Shown piece after piece: positions 44,302 through 52,678 of a stretch of 56,607 nucleotides of DNA. The stretch is taken from the NCBI GenBank assembly GCA_017459605.1, contig JAFUCQ010000025.1, positions 1 to 56,607 on the forward strand, given 5' to 3'. Origin of the DNA: Atopobiaceae bacterium (GTDB taxonomy: Bacteria > Actinomycetota > Coriobacteriia > Coriobacteriales > Atopobiaceae). Below the pieces are notes generated by a model. It searched no databases. It saw only the letters and a list, made by a program, of their open reading frames with translations, and was not told the DNA's origin. Made by a program: the position numbers and the translations under genes. The stretch's first letter is position 1. Each line of letters begins with the position of its first letter.

Positions 44302-44727
44302 TTATGCACCGGTATAAGCATCATGCGTATCGTGCGAAAAGTCGCGCGATTCGAGCCATGCACGCTCTTCCTCAGTCTCAGCTTCATCGAAGCGCTCGAT
44401 TTTGAACACAACAGGACGTGTTCCGTCATTGCAGCAGGCAATCATGATGCGCTCGTCGTTTGTCCATCCCTTCATGATGGCACCGCCCTGAAGGGCAGTG
44501 TAGATGTAGCGACTGATACAATCCCACGCCTCAGCACAGGGAAAGAGAGGTTCACGGTCTCGGCCAAAATGCCAAAAGTCATCCTTTCCATCGGCACGCT
44601 CAAATATAAACTCTTGACCAATCTCGAAACAGGGACATGCACCACTTGCGGGATCTGCGAGGTATTGTTGTTGCAGCTCTGGATAGACGTGTTTGTCGAG
44701 TACCGTAACCTTGCAACTATGCTTCAT
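44302..44727 (-). CDS. TIGR04076-like cysteine-containing protein
   Basis: The 141-residue protein has the pattern CKVTVLDKHVYPELQQQYL, CPCFEIGQEF and CAEAWDCISRYIYTALQGG, which fits the TIGR04076 family of small proteins with conserved cysteines and unknown role. GGGAGGAC precedes the ATG. The C-terminal 40 residues are acidic. Confidence 0.6.
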   Translation of the reverse strand: MKHSCKVTVLDKHVYPELQQQYLADPASGACPCFEIGQEFIFERADGKDDFWHFGRDREPLFPCAEAWDCISRYIYTALQGGAIMKGWTNDERIMIACCNDGTRPVVFKIERFDEAETEEERAWLESRDFSHDTHDAYTGA

Positions 44728-44872
44728 CGTGTCCTCCCTTGTTCTTTTGTGCGTATGTTGCTTATTCTACGCTTGCAGGACAATTGCGGTGTCTGCATAA
44801 ACAAAATCACTGACAGCAGAAACTGAGCAACTCACAAACGTGCAAGTTGCTGAAGGATGCGACGGTTTGAAT

Positions 44873-45100
44873 GGTCGACTCTGCATACCACTAGGTACAC
44901 AGAGTCTGGGGTTGTGGGAGCAAAACCCGGAATAATGGTCGACTCTGCATACCACTAGGTACACAGAGTTTGGGGTTACAGGGGCAGCATCCGGAATAAT
45001 GGTCGACTCTGCATACCACTAGGTACACAGAGTTTGGGGTTACAGGGGCAGCATCCGAAACAATGGCCGACTCTGTATACCGCTAGGTACACACAGTCTC
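44873..45100. repeat. 64-bp tandem repeat carrying a palindrome, four units
   Basis: Units start at 44873, 44937, 45001 and 45065, exactly 64 bases apart. Each holds the imperfect palindrome ACTCTGCATACC-N4-GGTACACAGAGT, and the last copy is diverged. No gene is present in the 560-base gap 44728-45287. Confidence 0.93.
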
Positions 45101-45168
45101 CTGTAAGATGGACACAGACTTACCCATACGAAAGTCTGTGTGGTGCAGCTTGCGAATTGTTGGTTGAG

Positions 45169-45238
45169 CGAGCAGTAACATTGCAGGTTTGGTAAGGTCA
45201 AAACGAGTAGTAACATTGCAGCTTTGGTAAGGTCGAAA
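45169..45238. repeat. 35-bp direct tandem duplication upstream of acpS
   Basis: Two 35-bp units (CGAGYAGTAACATTGCAGST onward) lie at 45169 and 45204, with a truncated third start at 45239, just upstream of acpS. Confidence 0.9.
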
Positions 45239-45287
45239 CGAGCAGCGCACTCAGCAGGATCGACATGAAAAGTAAGGATGAGACAGC

Positions 45288-45671
45288 GTGGTTAGAGGCA
45301 TCGGGGTGGATAGCACCAGCATCAGTGAGATGGAGCACATGCTTGAACAAGATACAGGGGCTTTTCTTGAACGGGTGTTCACCGGTGCGGAGCGAGCGGC
45401 AGAGCCAAACGGTTTGGGGCGGGCTCAATACTATGCCGATAGGTTTGCTGCAAAAGAAGCAGTGTTCAAAGCAGTAGCCCCCCTTGTGCCCGAGAAGACC
45501 TTTGACTTACGCATGGTCGAATCACTGCACAGAGATGACGGAAGTCCTTACATACATGTGACGCCAGAGCTTGAAGAGGTGCTCCGGCGAGCACAGGTAA
45601 CAAAGCTTCACCTTTCAATTACCAATGAGTGCGACCTCGCAACGGCTTTCGTTGTAGCTACAAACGACTGA
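45288..45671 (+). CDS. acpS: Holo-[acyl-carrier-protein] synthase
   Basis: The 127-residue phosphopantetheinyl transferase has the metal-binding motif GIGVDSTSISEME and the second motif YYADRFAAKEAVFKAV. It transfers 4'-phosphopantetheine from CoA to acyl carrier protein. The start is GTG at 45288 with AAGGA about 9 bases upstream. The length is typical for AcpS. Confidence 0.9.
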   Translation: MVRGIGVDSTSISEMEHMLEQDTGAFLERVFTGAERAAEPNGLGRAQYYADRFAAKEAVFKAVAPLVPEKTFDLRMVESLHRDDGSPYIHVTPELEEVLRRAQVTKLHLSITNECDLATAFVVATND

Positions 45672-46030
45672 ATCATGGCGCAACAAAACAGAAGAATCTT
45701 CTGCAGATAGGACGATGGCACTAAAGGGAATTGCCAGCTGCTGGCGAAGTATGAGCTCTTCTTACAGATAGGACGATGATATAAATGCTCCAATCACACA
45801 GCTATCCGCACCGTTAAGCTCCATATATGATGTGGTGATGAGCACGTCTTATCGCCTTCGGAGCAGATGGGAGTATTAAGTTCCTCACATGCTGTGGCGA
45901 TGAGAGACCATCAGAAACAAAGAGCGAATTTCATCGCTTTCACCGCTTTTACCAGTTTTCACAAAGACGTGTGCGCCTCTCGAACGTAGAATACAGGAGA
46001 GCAAAGGCAGGGCCTTTTGCAGATTGACAG

Positions 46031-46156
46031 TAATTAGTAGCAATTAGTAGTAATTAGTAGCATCGTGTTACGACACACATTAGTAGCACCGTGTTACGAC
46101 ATACATTAGTAACACCGTGTTACGACATATATTAATAGCACCGCGTTTTGACACGC
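46031..46156. repeat. 10-bp and 26-bp tandem repeats upstream of the RiPP precursor
   Basis: Three TAATTAGTAG-like units at 46031-46060 lead into four 26-bp units starting at 46053, 46079, 46105 and 46131 (core ATTAGTAGCACCGTGTTACG). The array ends about 28 bases before the RiPP precursor start, so it occupies the likely promoter/leader region. The rest of 45672-46030 shows no gene. Confidence 0.92.
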
Positions 46157-46183
46157 CATCGCACGATATAAGGGGAAAGTTCA

Positions 46184-46381
46184 ATGAATTTTGACGAATT
46201 GACAGAAGAGCAGAAGGCCAGAGCACGAGCAGCTCAGAGTCCCGAGGAGATTCTGGAGCTTGCTCGCGAAGAGGGTTACGAGCTTTCCGAGGGCGAGTTA
46301 GAAGCGGTCTCTGGCGGCTGGTGTGGCAGCGATTGTAGCAACCACTGCGCTCATGACTGCCGTATACCTTTTGGTAGGTAG
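46184..46381 (+). CDS. Nif11-leader RiPP precursor with four-cysteine core
   Basis: The 65-residue peptide has a leader (1-45) of Nif11-like type: acidic N-terminus, AQSPEEILELAREEGYELSE and the cleavage end LEAVSGG. The core (46-65) begins Trp-Cys and has cysteines at 47, 51, 55 and 59, each separated by exactly three residues (GSD, SNH, AHD), then a basic tail RIPFGR. A radical SAM/SPASM gene starts 2 bases after the stop, so thioether crosslinking of the cysteines to nearby residues (sactipeptide or ranthipeptide type) is inferred. The ATG follows AGGGGAAAG. No exporter or leader peptidase is seen. Confidence 0.88.
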   Translation: MNFDELTEEQKARARAAQSPEEILELAREEGYELSEGELEAVSGGWCGSDCSNHCAHDCRIPFGR

Positions 46382-46383
46382 TA

Positions 46384-47721
46384 GTGTTACCAGAAGAGCT
46401 TCAGGTTAGTCGCACGGCGGGCGAAGCAGGTTGGCATGTGTCTCGCTACAACCTTATGGCGACAGTTCCTGACACCAAGAACGTAGCGATTGTGAACCTG
46501 TTTAAGGGCAATTGCGCAGAGTACACACCACTTGAGATGTACCTTCTCTCGGTTGTCGAGGATCTCGATGAGCACCATCCCATTATCGAGAGATTCGCTC
46601 GGCGAGGCATCATAGCCAACTTTGATGAGCGTGCGGCGCTTGAGTCTCTGGGACGTGCAGCGTGTGCGATGGCGCATGGAATTGGACTGACAATATGTCC
46701 CACCATGGGCTGCAACTTTGATTGTCCGTATTGCTTCGAGGACCACTTTGCAGGAAAGATGAGTCAAGAGGTGCAAGACGATGTCGTAGCACTTGCAGCT
46801 CGCATGCTTGATGCATCGGGTGCTCGTGATATGTATGTCACGTGGTTTGGTGGGGAACCATTGCTTGCCCCCGAAATCATCGAGTCGCTCTCGGAACGGC
46901 TTGTGGCGTTGGTGGAGGGGCGTGGCGGGAAGTATGTTGCGACTATCATCACGAACGGATACCTGCTCACGCAGGAAATTGCCGATATGCTCGGGCGATG
47001 CAAGGTGACCAAAGCTCAGGTTACGGTCGATGGTATTGGGGCTACCCACGATGCAACACGACGACTGGCAGGTGGTGGAGCTACCTTCGAGCGCATTGTC
47101 TCCAACCTGCGCGACTTGAAGCTTCCCTTCGAAGTGGATGTTCGCCACAACGTCCATGAAGGCAACCGTTCAGAAATGGATGAGCTGGAGGCATTCATCA
47201 AACAGCTCGCTTTCGAATCTGGCAACGACCTATCCTACTATCCCGCACCAGTTACGGGTAGCTCGGTGGCAGATGAGCGCGGTGAACAAGTGGGTCTTCT
47301 GTGCGGTAGTGATACAAGTGAGGTGGGTATTCGTCAGGATGCTGGGCATTTTCGTGTAGGTCAAGGCCATTTTTGCGGCGCTCATACGATGTGGGGTCTT
47401 GGCATTGACGAGCGCGGCAACTTGCAAAAGTGCTGGGAGGCGGTTGACAAGCCCGAGATAAGCTTTGGTACAGCTCACGACTGGAACCCTGCTGACCCTC
47501 TGGCGAGTGCAAGTCGTCCGGACAACCTGACCATGTATCTGAATACTGCCTGTCCCGTACCAGACGATGAGTGCCAAGAGTGCGTGTGGCTGCCACATTG
47601 TGCTGGTGGGTGTCCACACAGGCGCCTGTTTTCAGAGCGTGCGTGCGTTGTCTTCAAGGACAATCCAGAAGCCTACGTTTTGGCGTTGCATGCACGAATC
47701 GGCCGCGAGAAAAGACCGTGA
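46384..47721 (+). CDS. Radical SAM/SPASM peptide maturase
   Basis: The 445-residue enzyme has an N-terminal region (1-100) of the kind seen in peptide-modifying enzymes, the radical SAM cluster CNFDCPYC (Cys 110, 114, 117), the SAM motif WFGGEP at 155-160 and a SPASM domain with Cys 331, 350, 390, 397, 400, 406, 410 and 421 for auxiliary Fe-S clusters. Family members form sulfur-to-carbon thioethers in RiPPs. The start is GTG at 46384, two bases after the precursor stop, consistent with coupled translation and strongly linking the two. Substrate is inferred from adjacency. Confidence 0.9.
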   Translation: MLPEELQVSRTAGEAGWHVSRYNLMATVPDTKNVAIVNLFKGNCAEYTPLEMYLLSVVEDLDEHHPIIERFARRGIIANFDERAALESLGRAACAMAHGIGLTICPTMGCNFDCPYCFEDHFAGKMSQEVQDDVVALAARMLDASGARDMYVTWFGGEPLLAPEIIESLSERLVALVEGRGGKYVATIITNGYLLTQEIADMLGRCKVTKAQVTVDGIGATHDATRRLAGGGATFERIVSNLRDLKLPFEVDVRHNVHEGNRSEMDELEAFIKQLAFESGNDLSYYPAPVTGSSVADERGEQVGLLCGSDTSEVGIRQDAGHFRVGQGHFCGAHTMWGLGIDERGNLQKCWEAVDKPEISFGTAHDWNPADPLASASRPDNLTMYLNTACPVPDDECQECVWLPHCAGGCPHRRLFSERACVVFKDNPEAYVLALHARIGREKRP

Positions 47722-47787
47722 ACTGAAGGCTGGAGCTCAAGGACTCGAGGGATGTTGGCTTTGCAGGATGATGTGGGAGGTGCTTTT

Positions 47788-47973
47788 ATGGCTCGTCGGT
47801 CGGACAAGAAACGCATGACCCTCTCGGAGCACCGAGCGCTTCGCGCTCAGGCCGCCGAGGAGACCAAGCAGTGCGAAGACGAGCACACCCGCCACAACCA
47901 GAGCCTCAAGGAGCTCAGGTTGGTAACGTGTACCTGCCCTACCTGCATGAAGCTGCGAGCGCAACGTCGCTAG
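47788..47973 (+). CDS. Small basic protein downstream of the maturase
   Basis: The 61-residue protein is rich in Arg, Lys, Glu and Gln and probably helical, ending with VTCTCPTCMKLRAQRR, whose C-x-C-x2-C could bind metal. It has a strong GGGAGGTG site before the ATG and lies 66 bases after the maturase, so cotranscription is likely. I do not recognise the family. It could be an accessory protein, an immunity factor or unrelated. Confidence 0.6.
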   Translation: MARRSDKKRMTLSEHRALRAQAAEETKQCEDEHTRHNQSLKELRLVTCTCPTCMKLRAQRR

Positions 47974-47990
47974 CTGACACAAAGGGCACT

Positions 47991-48644
47991 TCACCCTTTT
48001 GGAGAAAGATGCTCGATACTCTCGATGCTCTCAATGCCCTCAATGCCCTCGACGGCCAGCTTCACAACTTCATAGGCTCCGTTGTAGATGCCCTGAGCGT
48101 TTGCCTTCAGGATGTTGTCGCACATGTCGCAAATGATCGAGCGGTCGGCCTGCATAGACTCAGTCATGGCGAGCACCTCGGGGGTCTCATCAATCTCGTA
48201 GGTTCCGTCGCCCAGCTCGGCTGCACGGATGGCCCCCCAGGCCTCGTGGCCGCCCACGCGATGGATCATGAGCTTGGGCACGGGGTAAAACGAGAGCTCG
48301 CCGGGTTTAGTAACCAGCACGTCGGAGCAGCGCATGAGCACGTTGGTGGCATAGACAGCCGAGAAAATATCGGTATCGCAGAAGGCGTGGACGCCGCTGA
48401 TGGGCTCGGTTAGGGCGGCACTGGCAAGTGAGGCGACCTCGGCGAAGTTGTTGAAGTGCGTGGTCGCGAGACTTCCGAGGTTCTTCACCTTCTTGCAGAG
48501 GTTCTTCCAGACTTTCTCGTGGTCGCCCACGTTGATGAAGAGCGTGGCCTCGCCGCGCACCACATAGGGGATAAGCTTCTGCACGATGGCCGCGAAGAGC
48601 TCGGCCTGGGCTCCCGCGCCGCCTACAGTAAGCAGCCAGCGCAC
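47991..48644 (-). pseudogene. Probable N-terminally truncated glycosyltransferase-like gene
   Basis: The frame encodes 217 residues from a GTG at 48644 with a plausible GGAGGAC site. The product begins abruptly in LLTVGGAGAQAELFAAIV and contains LVTKPGELSFYPVPKLMIHRVGGHEAWGAIRAAELGDGT, which looks like the nucleotide-binding C-terminal half of a MurG-like GT-B protein. Upstream, the frame hits a stop within about eight codons and no N-terminal half is present. The C-terminus carries Ile-Glu-Gly/Ser microrepeats. It may be a remnant or a short family I cannot name. Confidence 0.5.
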
Positions 48645-48699
48645 AGGCCGTCCTCCAATCCTTTACCCTGACACCATATCAGGAATCGATATGTCAACG

Positions 48700-48970
48700 A
48701 AACGGGGGGTGTGATTCACGTGCTGACAACGCATTCAGAACCGTTCGATTTAGGACATGGGATGACGTTAGCGGACAAATTATCCGTGATTTAGGACAAT
48801 GTCTGCTAATGTCCGGAATTGTCCGCAGGTGTCCGGAACCTGGCTTCTGATATACACCATACAATGTAATATCATGTTACATAGAATGGATTGCATTGAA
48901 GCATATAGCTTGATAATATGATATATAACAATACTTTAATGGAGTATTATATTACATATGGGAGGTTGTT
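48700..48970. other. Intergenic region with GTCCGG-type repeats then very AT-rich promoter region
   Basis: 48760-48840 contains several TGTCCGSAA-like motifs in both orientations. 48845-48960 is strikingly AT-rich and leads to the GGAGG ribosome site at 48960 of the ATPase gene. TTGATA at 48909 and TACTTT at 48931 could be a promoter. This base composition break marks the island boundary. Confidence 0.45.
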
Positions 48971-50281
48971 ATGAAATTGCTGAGCTTGACGGTTGGAGGG
49001 TTTCGCAATGTTGCAGAGACCACAATTGAGCTTGGTGGCATTACAGCTTTCGTGTCGCCCAATAACTATGGAAAGTCTAATCTGCTTAAGGCAATTGAAT
49101 TCGCAACAATCTTCATCAATGAAAGCCCAAAGATTCGCAGCGTGATGATGGGATATGCAGGTGGTATTCCTCTCGTTCCAGAGCTCGCAAAAGAGGATTT
49201 CCGGTTTCAGGTTGAATTCGAGGACCCAGACCTTGGTGAATACCGCTTTGTACGGTATGGGTTTTCGTTTTCCTGGCGCCGTGATGATGGAACCGGTCAG
49301 GTTATAACCGACGAGACGATCGAGATAAATCCACAGCGAGGTGGCAGATGGACCAACTACTTGCGTAGAGACAAGGGTAAATACAAGAAGAGCCATGACA
49401 CCCGATCGTTTCGTACGATTCAGCTTGACAGCAACCAGCTTGCTATTGACGTGCTAACCGCCATCGAGGACATTGATATCAACCCCGCTATCAAGATAAT
49501 CAAAGAAATAGGGTTTATGCTTTGCGCCTCCATCGACGCATCTTCGAGGTTCCGCCCAACGCCGCTTGAGATAAAGGACGACGCTGAGGGCGAGAAAATG
49601 GTCGCATTCGATGACGAAGATCTCCCCAGGGCAATGTATCGCCTGAAGGTTAACCATAAAGAACGTTATGACGACCTCCTTTCCGCACTCTTCACCCTAT
49701 TTCCAGAGTTCGAGGACATATCCGTCAATCCATATGAGCTCAAGAAAGAAGAGTATGATGTCCTCGAAAAGACGCTGAAGACTCCTGACGGAGAAGAAGA
49801 TGTGCCGTTTAGAATTCGTGACGAGCTTTATCGCATGACAGTTCGCAGCTCTAACCTCAATCAGACCGTCAACATAAACATGATGTCGATGGGCACACAG
49901 CGCATTGTTTGGCTTCTCACCAATGTCATTATTGCCGAGGCATACGACGCCCAATGCATAGGAATCGAGGAAGTTGAGACCAGCATCCATCCCAAGATGC
50001 TCGGAGAGCTGTTAGAGCTACTAGACGAGAATATCGGCGAAACCTCGCTGCTCATCACGAGCCACTCACCCTTCCTCATCCAGTACCTTAAGCCCCAGCA
50101 GATTTACATCGGCGAGCCGAGCGAGAATGGCATCGCAAGGTTCAAGAGGATACGCGAAGACGAGGTGGAGAAGGTCAACTCGTTTGCGCACGACAGGGGT
50201 CTCGGTTTTGGCGAGTATCTGTTCGAACTAATGTCCTCCGACGACGGCTCCGCAATACTGGCAAGCGTCCTTGAGGGGTAG
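48971..50281 (+). CDS. AAA/ABC-like ATPase of a putative two-gene defence module
   Basis: The 436-residue protein starts LTVGGFRNVAETTIELGGITAFVSPNNYGKSNLLKAI, with a Walker A of the OLD/AAA_15 type. A long insert follows, then MSMGTQRIVWLLT, Walker B-like CIGIEEVETSIHP and the H-motif LITSHSPFLIQYL. Such ATPases occur in AbiL/RloA, PARIS AriA and OLD/Gabija-like defence systems. The partner gene starts 1 base after the stop. Ligand and function are inferred. GGAGG precedes the ATG. Confidence 0.8.
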   Translation: MKLLSLTVGGFRNVAETTIELGGITAFVSPNNYGKSNLLKAIEFATIFINESPKIRSVMMGYAGGIPLVPELAKEDFRFQVEFEDPDLGEYRFVRYGFSFSWRRDDGTGQVITDETIEINPQRGGRWTNYLRRDKGKYKKSHDTRSFRTIQLDSNQLAIDVLTAIEDIDINPAIKIIKEIGFMLCASIDASSRFRPTPLEIKDDAEGEKMVAFDDEDLPRAMYRLKVNHKERYDDLLSALFTLFPEFEDISVNPYELKKEEYDVLEKTLKTPDGEEDVPFRIRDELYRMTVRSSNLNQTVNINMMSMGTQRIVWLLTNVIIAEAYDAQCIGIEEVETSIHPKMLGELLELLDENIGETSLLITSHSPFLIQYLKPQQIYIGEPSENGIARFKRIREDEVEKVNSFAHDRGLGFGEYLFELMSSDDGSAILASVLEG

Positions 50282-50282
50282 C

Positions 50283-50963
50283 ATGGCCGAAGAGAAAACG
50301 TACGATATCGGCGAGGCCCTGATAGTCGAGGGTAGCACGGAGAAAGTCTTCTATTCGGAGTTCATCGAGAACCGTGCACTCGCAAACGGTGTTTCGATTG
50401 CCAAGGTGGCAGACGGTGACGGTACCAACTACGTAGCGACAAGACACGATGGTACCTCAGTTCTTGTCAAGCTCAACAACGTCGGCACTATCACCCAGAT
50501 GACCAACTCCGCTGAGTGGTTTCATCGATCGTGTGCCTCTAGGTATGCTGACATCCCCTGGACCGTCTTCCTTGGCTACGATACCGACGCATACAATAGT
50601 AACATCACTAAGTTCCATGAGGGAGATTGGGCTCGCTTGAGGAATGACATCGAGCCGAAGGCCGTAGCAATCATTGACTTGGCTGCCAAGGCTGACATCG
50701 AAGACATTATGCTATGCAACTACACAGGTGTCCTCAGCTTTCTCGGCTTGCCAAGCAACACAGAAATGCCCTACGGGCGCAAGGGCAAGGCAAGGATGAA
50801 GAAGCTCCACAAGATGGTTGCCCTCAACAAGCCATACCATGAAGGAGATAAGGCTCGTCCTCTTGTGAGGGCACTCGATATGGATGAGATTCTGCGTACG
50901 GCACCTATCCCTCTAGGCATGTTGGAAGCAACAATCGTTGGGTCCTCAGAGAATCGAATGTAA
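50283..50963 (+). CDS. TOPRIM-like partner protein of the ATPase
   Basis: The 226-residue protein has a TOPRIM-like glutamate motif ALIVEGSTEKVFYSEFI near the N-terminus and an aspartate motif FLGYDTDAYN at about residues 97-106. The C-terminal region resembles RloB/DUF4435-like or OLD nuclease halves (DIEDIMLCNYTGVL). With the adjoining ATPase it would form an ATP-gated nuclease or sensor-effector pair, as in PARIS or AbiL. The start at 50283 is set by TTGAGGGG within the end of the ATPase gene. The class cannot be assigned by eye. Confidence 0.7.
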   Translation: MAEEKTYDIGEALIVEGSTEKVFYSEFIENRALANGVSIAKVADGDGTNYVATRHDGTSVLVKLNNVGTITQMTNSAEWFHRSCASRYADIPWTVFLGYDTDAYNSNITKFHEGDWARLRNDIEPKAVAIIDLAAKADIEDIMLCNYTGVLSFLGLPSNTEMPYGRKGKARMKKLHKMVALNKPYHEGDKARPLVRALDMDEILRTAPIPLGMLEATIVGSSENRM

Positions 50964-50999
50964 AAAACGAGGCCCCAAAAGTTACACTCGTTTGCACGC

Positions 51000-51019
51000 A
51001 GGGAACAATTTCCCTGCAA
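51000..51019 (+). terminator. Hairpin downstream of the TOPRIM gene
   Basis: GCAGGGAA and TTCCCTGC pair around CAAT. Only AAAAG follows on the plus strand, so termination on this strand is uncertain. TCGAATGTAAA occurs at both 50955 and 51043, flanking the hairpin. Confidence 0.35.
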
Positions 51020-51151
51020 AAGATGCCTTATCGGCATATCGAATGTAAATTTGGTAGTACATTCGGTTTCTTGACAAAGGATCGTCAAGTGCTTGCTTCA
51101 GTTCCGCGAACTCAGTCGCATCCACAATTCGTATGCTGTGCCCATTGAGCT

Positions 51152-51268
51152 CTATTCATAAGAAACCGTGTATACGAACTTGTGGAGATAGACGAGCCTT
51201 TTGGCGGCAAGTAGGGCGAGCACGAACATCAACGTAGAAAAAAGTCCGAGCGAAATCGTCTCGTTCAT
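51152..51268 (-). CDS. Candidate 38-residue small membrane peptide
   Basis: This short frame has one hydrophobic segment, ISLGLFSTLMFVLALLAA, followed by KRLVYLHKF. AAGG lies about 5 bases before the ATG. The form resembles type I toxin/holin-like peptides, but no antisense RNA or family is demonstrated. Confidence 0.35.
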   Translation of the reverse strand: MNETISLGLFSTLMFVLALLAAKRLVYLHKFVYTVSYE

Positions 51269-51437
51269 TCAACCTTCTGTAGGATTGCCACCATTGGATT
51301 CGGTTCTTTTTGCTGTCACACGATGAAGCCGCTCGTATTGCACCGCCTTTGCGTAACGTGATACAAGTGCTCACAATGGATTGAGAATCGTGTAAAACTC
51401 TGGCAATAATGGATTGCATATCGTGAAAGAGGACCTC

Positions 51438-51725
51438 ATGCTCAGACGCAAGGCGTATGACAGGATGCTCGAGTGGAAGCGGGAATCCAACGGTTCGACC
51501 GCACTTCTCGTAGAGGGGGCGAAACGCGTGGGCAAGAGCACCCTCGTGGAGGAGTTCGGTCGTAGGGAGTATCGCTCGTGTCTCGTCGTCGATCTCTTCC
51601 AGGCGCCGGCGGAGGTAAGGCAGTACTTCGAGGACAACCGCAACGATTTCGATACCCGCCATGGGGCCACCGGGAAAGAGCCGTGCCGTCACGTCGGCGA
51701 CACGGCCCGTGTCATCGCTCTCTAG
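51438..51725 (+). pseudogene. Truncated DUF4143/AAA_14-type ATPase fragment
   Basis: The first 72 or so residues match the N-terminus of DUF4143 ATPases: RRKAYDRMLEWKRE, Walker A LVEGAKRVGKSTLVEEFG and VVDLFQAPAEVRQYFEDNRNDFD. After that the frame runs into unrelated sequence and stops, so at least 300 residues are missing. A complete relative lies at 54996-56297. Two copies of ATGGATTGNNNATCGTG (51377 and 51409) lie upstream and may be its promoter repeats. Confidence 0.75.
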
Positions 51726-51739
51726 CTGGGGTTTTGCCG

Positions 51740-52456
51740 CTACCTTCGCCTGAGCCTCACCGCGATGGTGTTGAGGTAGGTTAGCGCCCCGGCCTCGACG
51801 GCGGCACGGTCGCCTGCGGCGTACTCGTTGTCGCACTCGAGCCAGTCGGCCCACGTCTCGCGCGTGCAGGCCATCTCGCGCATGTCGAGGATCTCGGCGT
51901 CCCCGGTCTGCTCGAGGTTGGCGCGCCACCAGTTGATGTCGTGCATGTAGTCGAGCTGCTCGGGCGTCCAGGACCGAAGCAGGCACGCGGGCAGGTCGTC
52001 GTGGCAGTCGCGCGCCATGCCGGGTATGGCGAAGAGCAGCTCGCCGCCGCGCTTGACGAGCGGCAGCAGGTGCTCGCCGAGGTAGCGTGGGTCGCGACCG
52101 AAGTAGTTGTACGAGTCAACGCTCACCACCGCGTCGAAGAACCCGTGTGCGAATGGAAGCGCTGTCGCGTCCGCCTTGAGCGGGACGGCCTGCCGGTTGG
52201 TGAGCCCGCATTCCTCGAAGAAGTGCATGTTGTCGGAGGGGTCGCTCCAGAGGTCGGCGGCGTAGACGACGTAGCCGCACTCGCGCGCCATGAGGGCGCT
52301 CGTGAGCCCGGCTCCGCTGCCGAGGTCGAGCACGACGGAGCCCGCGGGGATGTCGGCGTAGCCTAGGAGCTCCTCGCATAACTTGAGCGGGTTGGGTCCC
52401 ATGCTGCGCTCGCGCATGACGGATTGGGGGAAGGTTTCTGACTTCGGGAAGCTCAT
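51740..52456 (-). CDS. SAM-dependent class I methyltransferase
   Basis: The 238-residue protein has motif I VLDLGSGAGLTSALMA, the acidic end of strand 2 in VYAADLWSD, ADATALPF and FDAVVSVDSYNYFG. It is a small-molecule-type Methyltransf_11/25 protein of unknown substrate. The coding DNA is visibly more GC-rich than the core genes to the left, suggesting import from a high-GC relative. AGGACAAGA precedes the ATG. Confidence 0.85.
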   Translation of the reverse strand: MSFPKSETFPQSVMRERSMGPNPLKLCEELLGYADIPAGSVVLDLGSGAGLTSALMARECGYVVYAADLWSDPSDNMHFFEECGLTNRQAVPLKADATALPFAHGFFDAVVSVDSYNYFGRDPRYLGEHLLPLVKRGGELLFAIPGMARDCHDDLPACLLRSWTPEQLDYMHDINWWRANLEQTGDAEILDMREMACTRETWADWLECDNEYAAGDRAAVEAGALTYLNTIAVRLRRR

Positions 52457-52678
52457 GGTCTTGTCCTGTTCTGTGAGAATCCGTTGCCTGAGGGTAGATT
52501 CGGAACGCAGCGAACCAAGGGCAGCTACGTGCCCCTCTCGAATCGTTAGGTTCTAGCGCTCCCTACAGAACAATGACCAAAAAGACATCCCCTTGGATGG
52601 CCGTTGCCGCGAAGCCCCATGCCCCGCGTATCGCAAGCATCATATCATGCCGAATACGGTTGTGGAACGCCGTGGGCT

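Noticed and set aside
46184-46381. Spliceotide precursor (tyramine-excising Nif11 peptide)
   Set aside because: The core has no Tyr-Gly splice motif; the cysteine ladder favours thioether chemistry.
51156-51986. Long Arg-rich minus-strand frame
   Set aside because: Its first half is a frame-shifted shadow of the GC-rich methyltransferase and the rest shows no recognisable protein.
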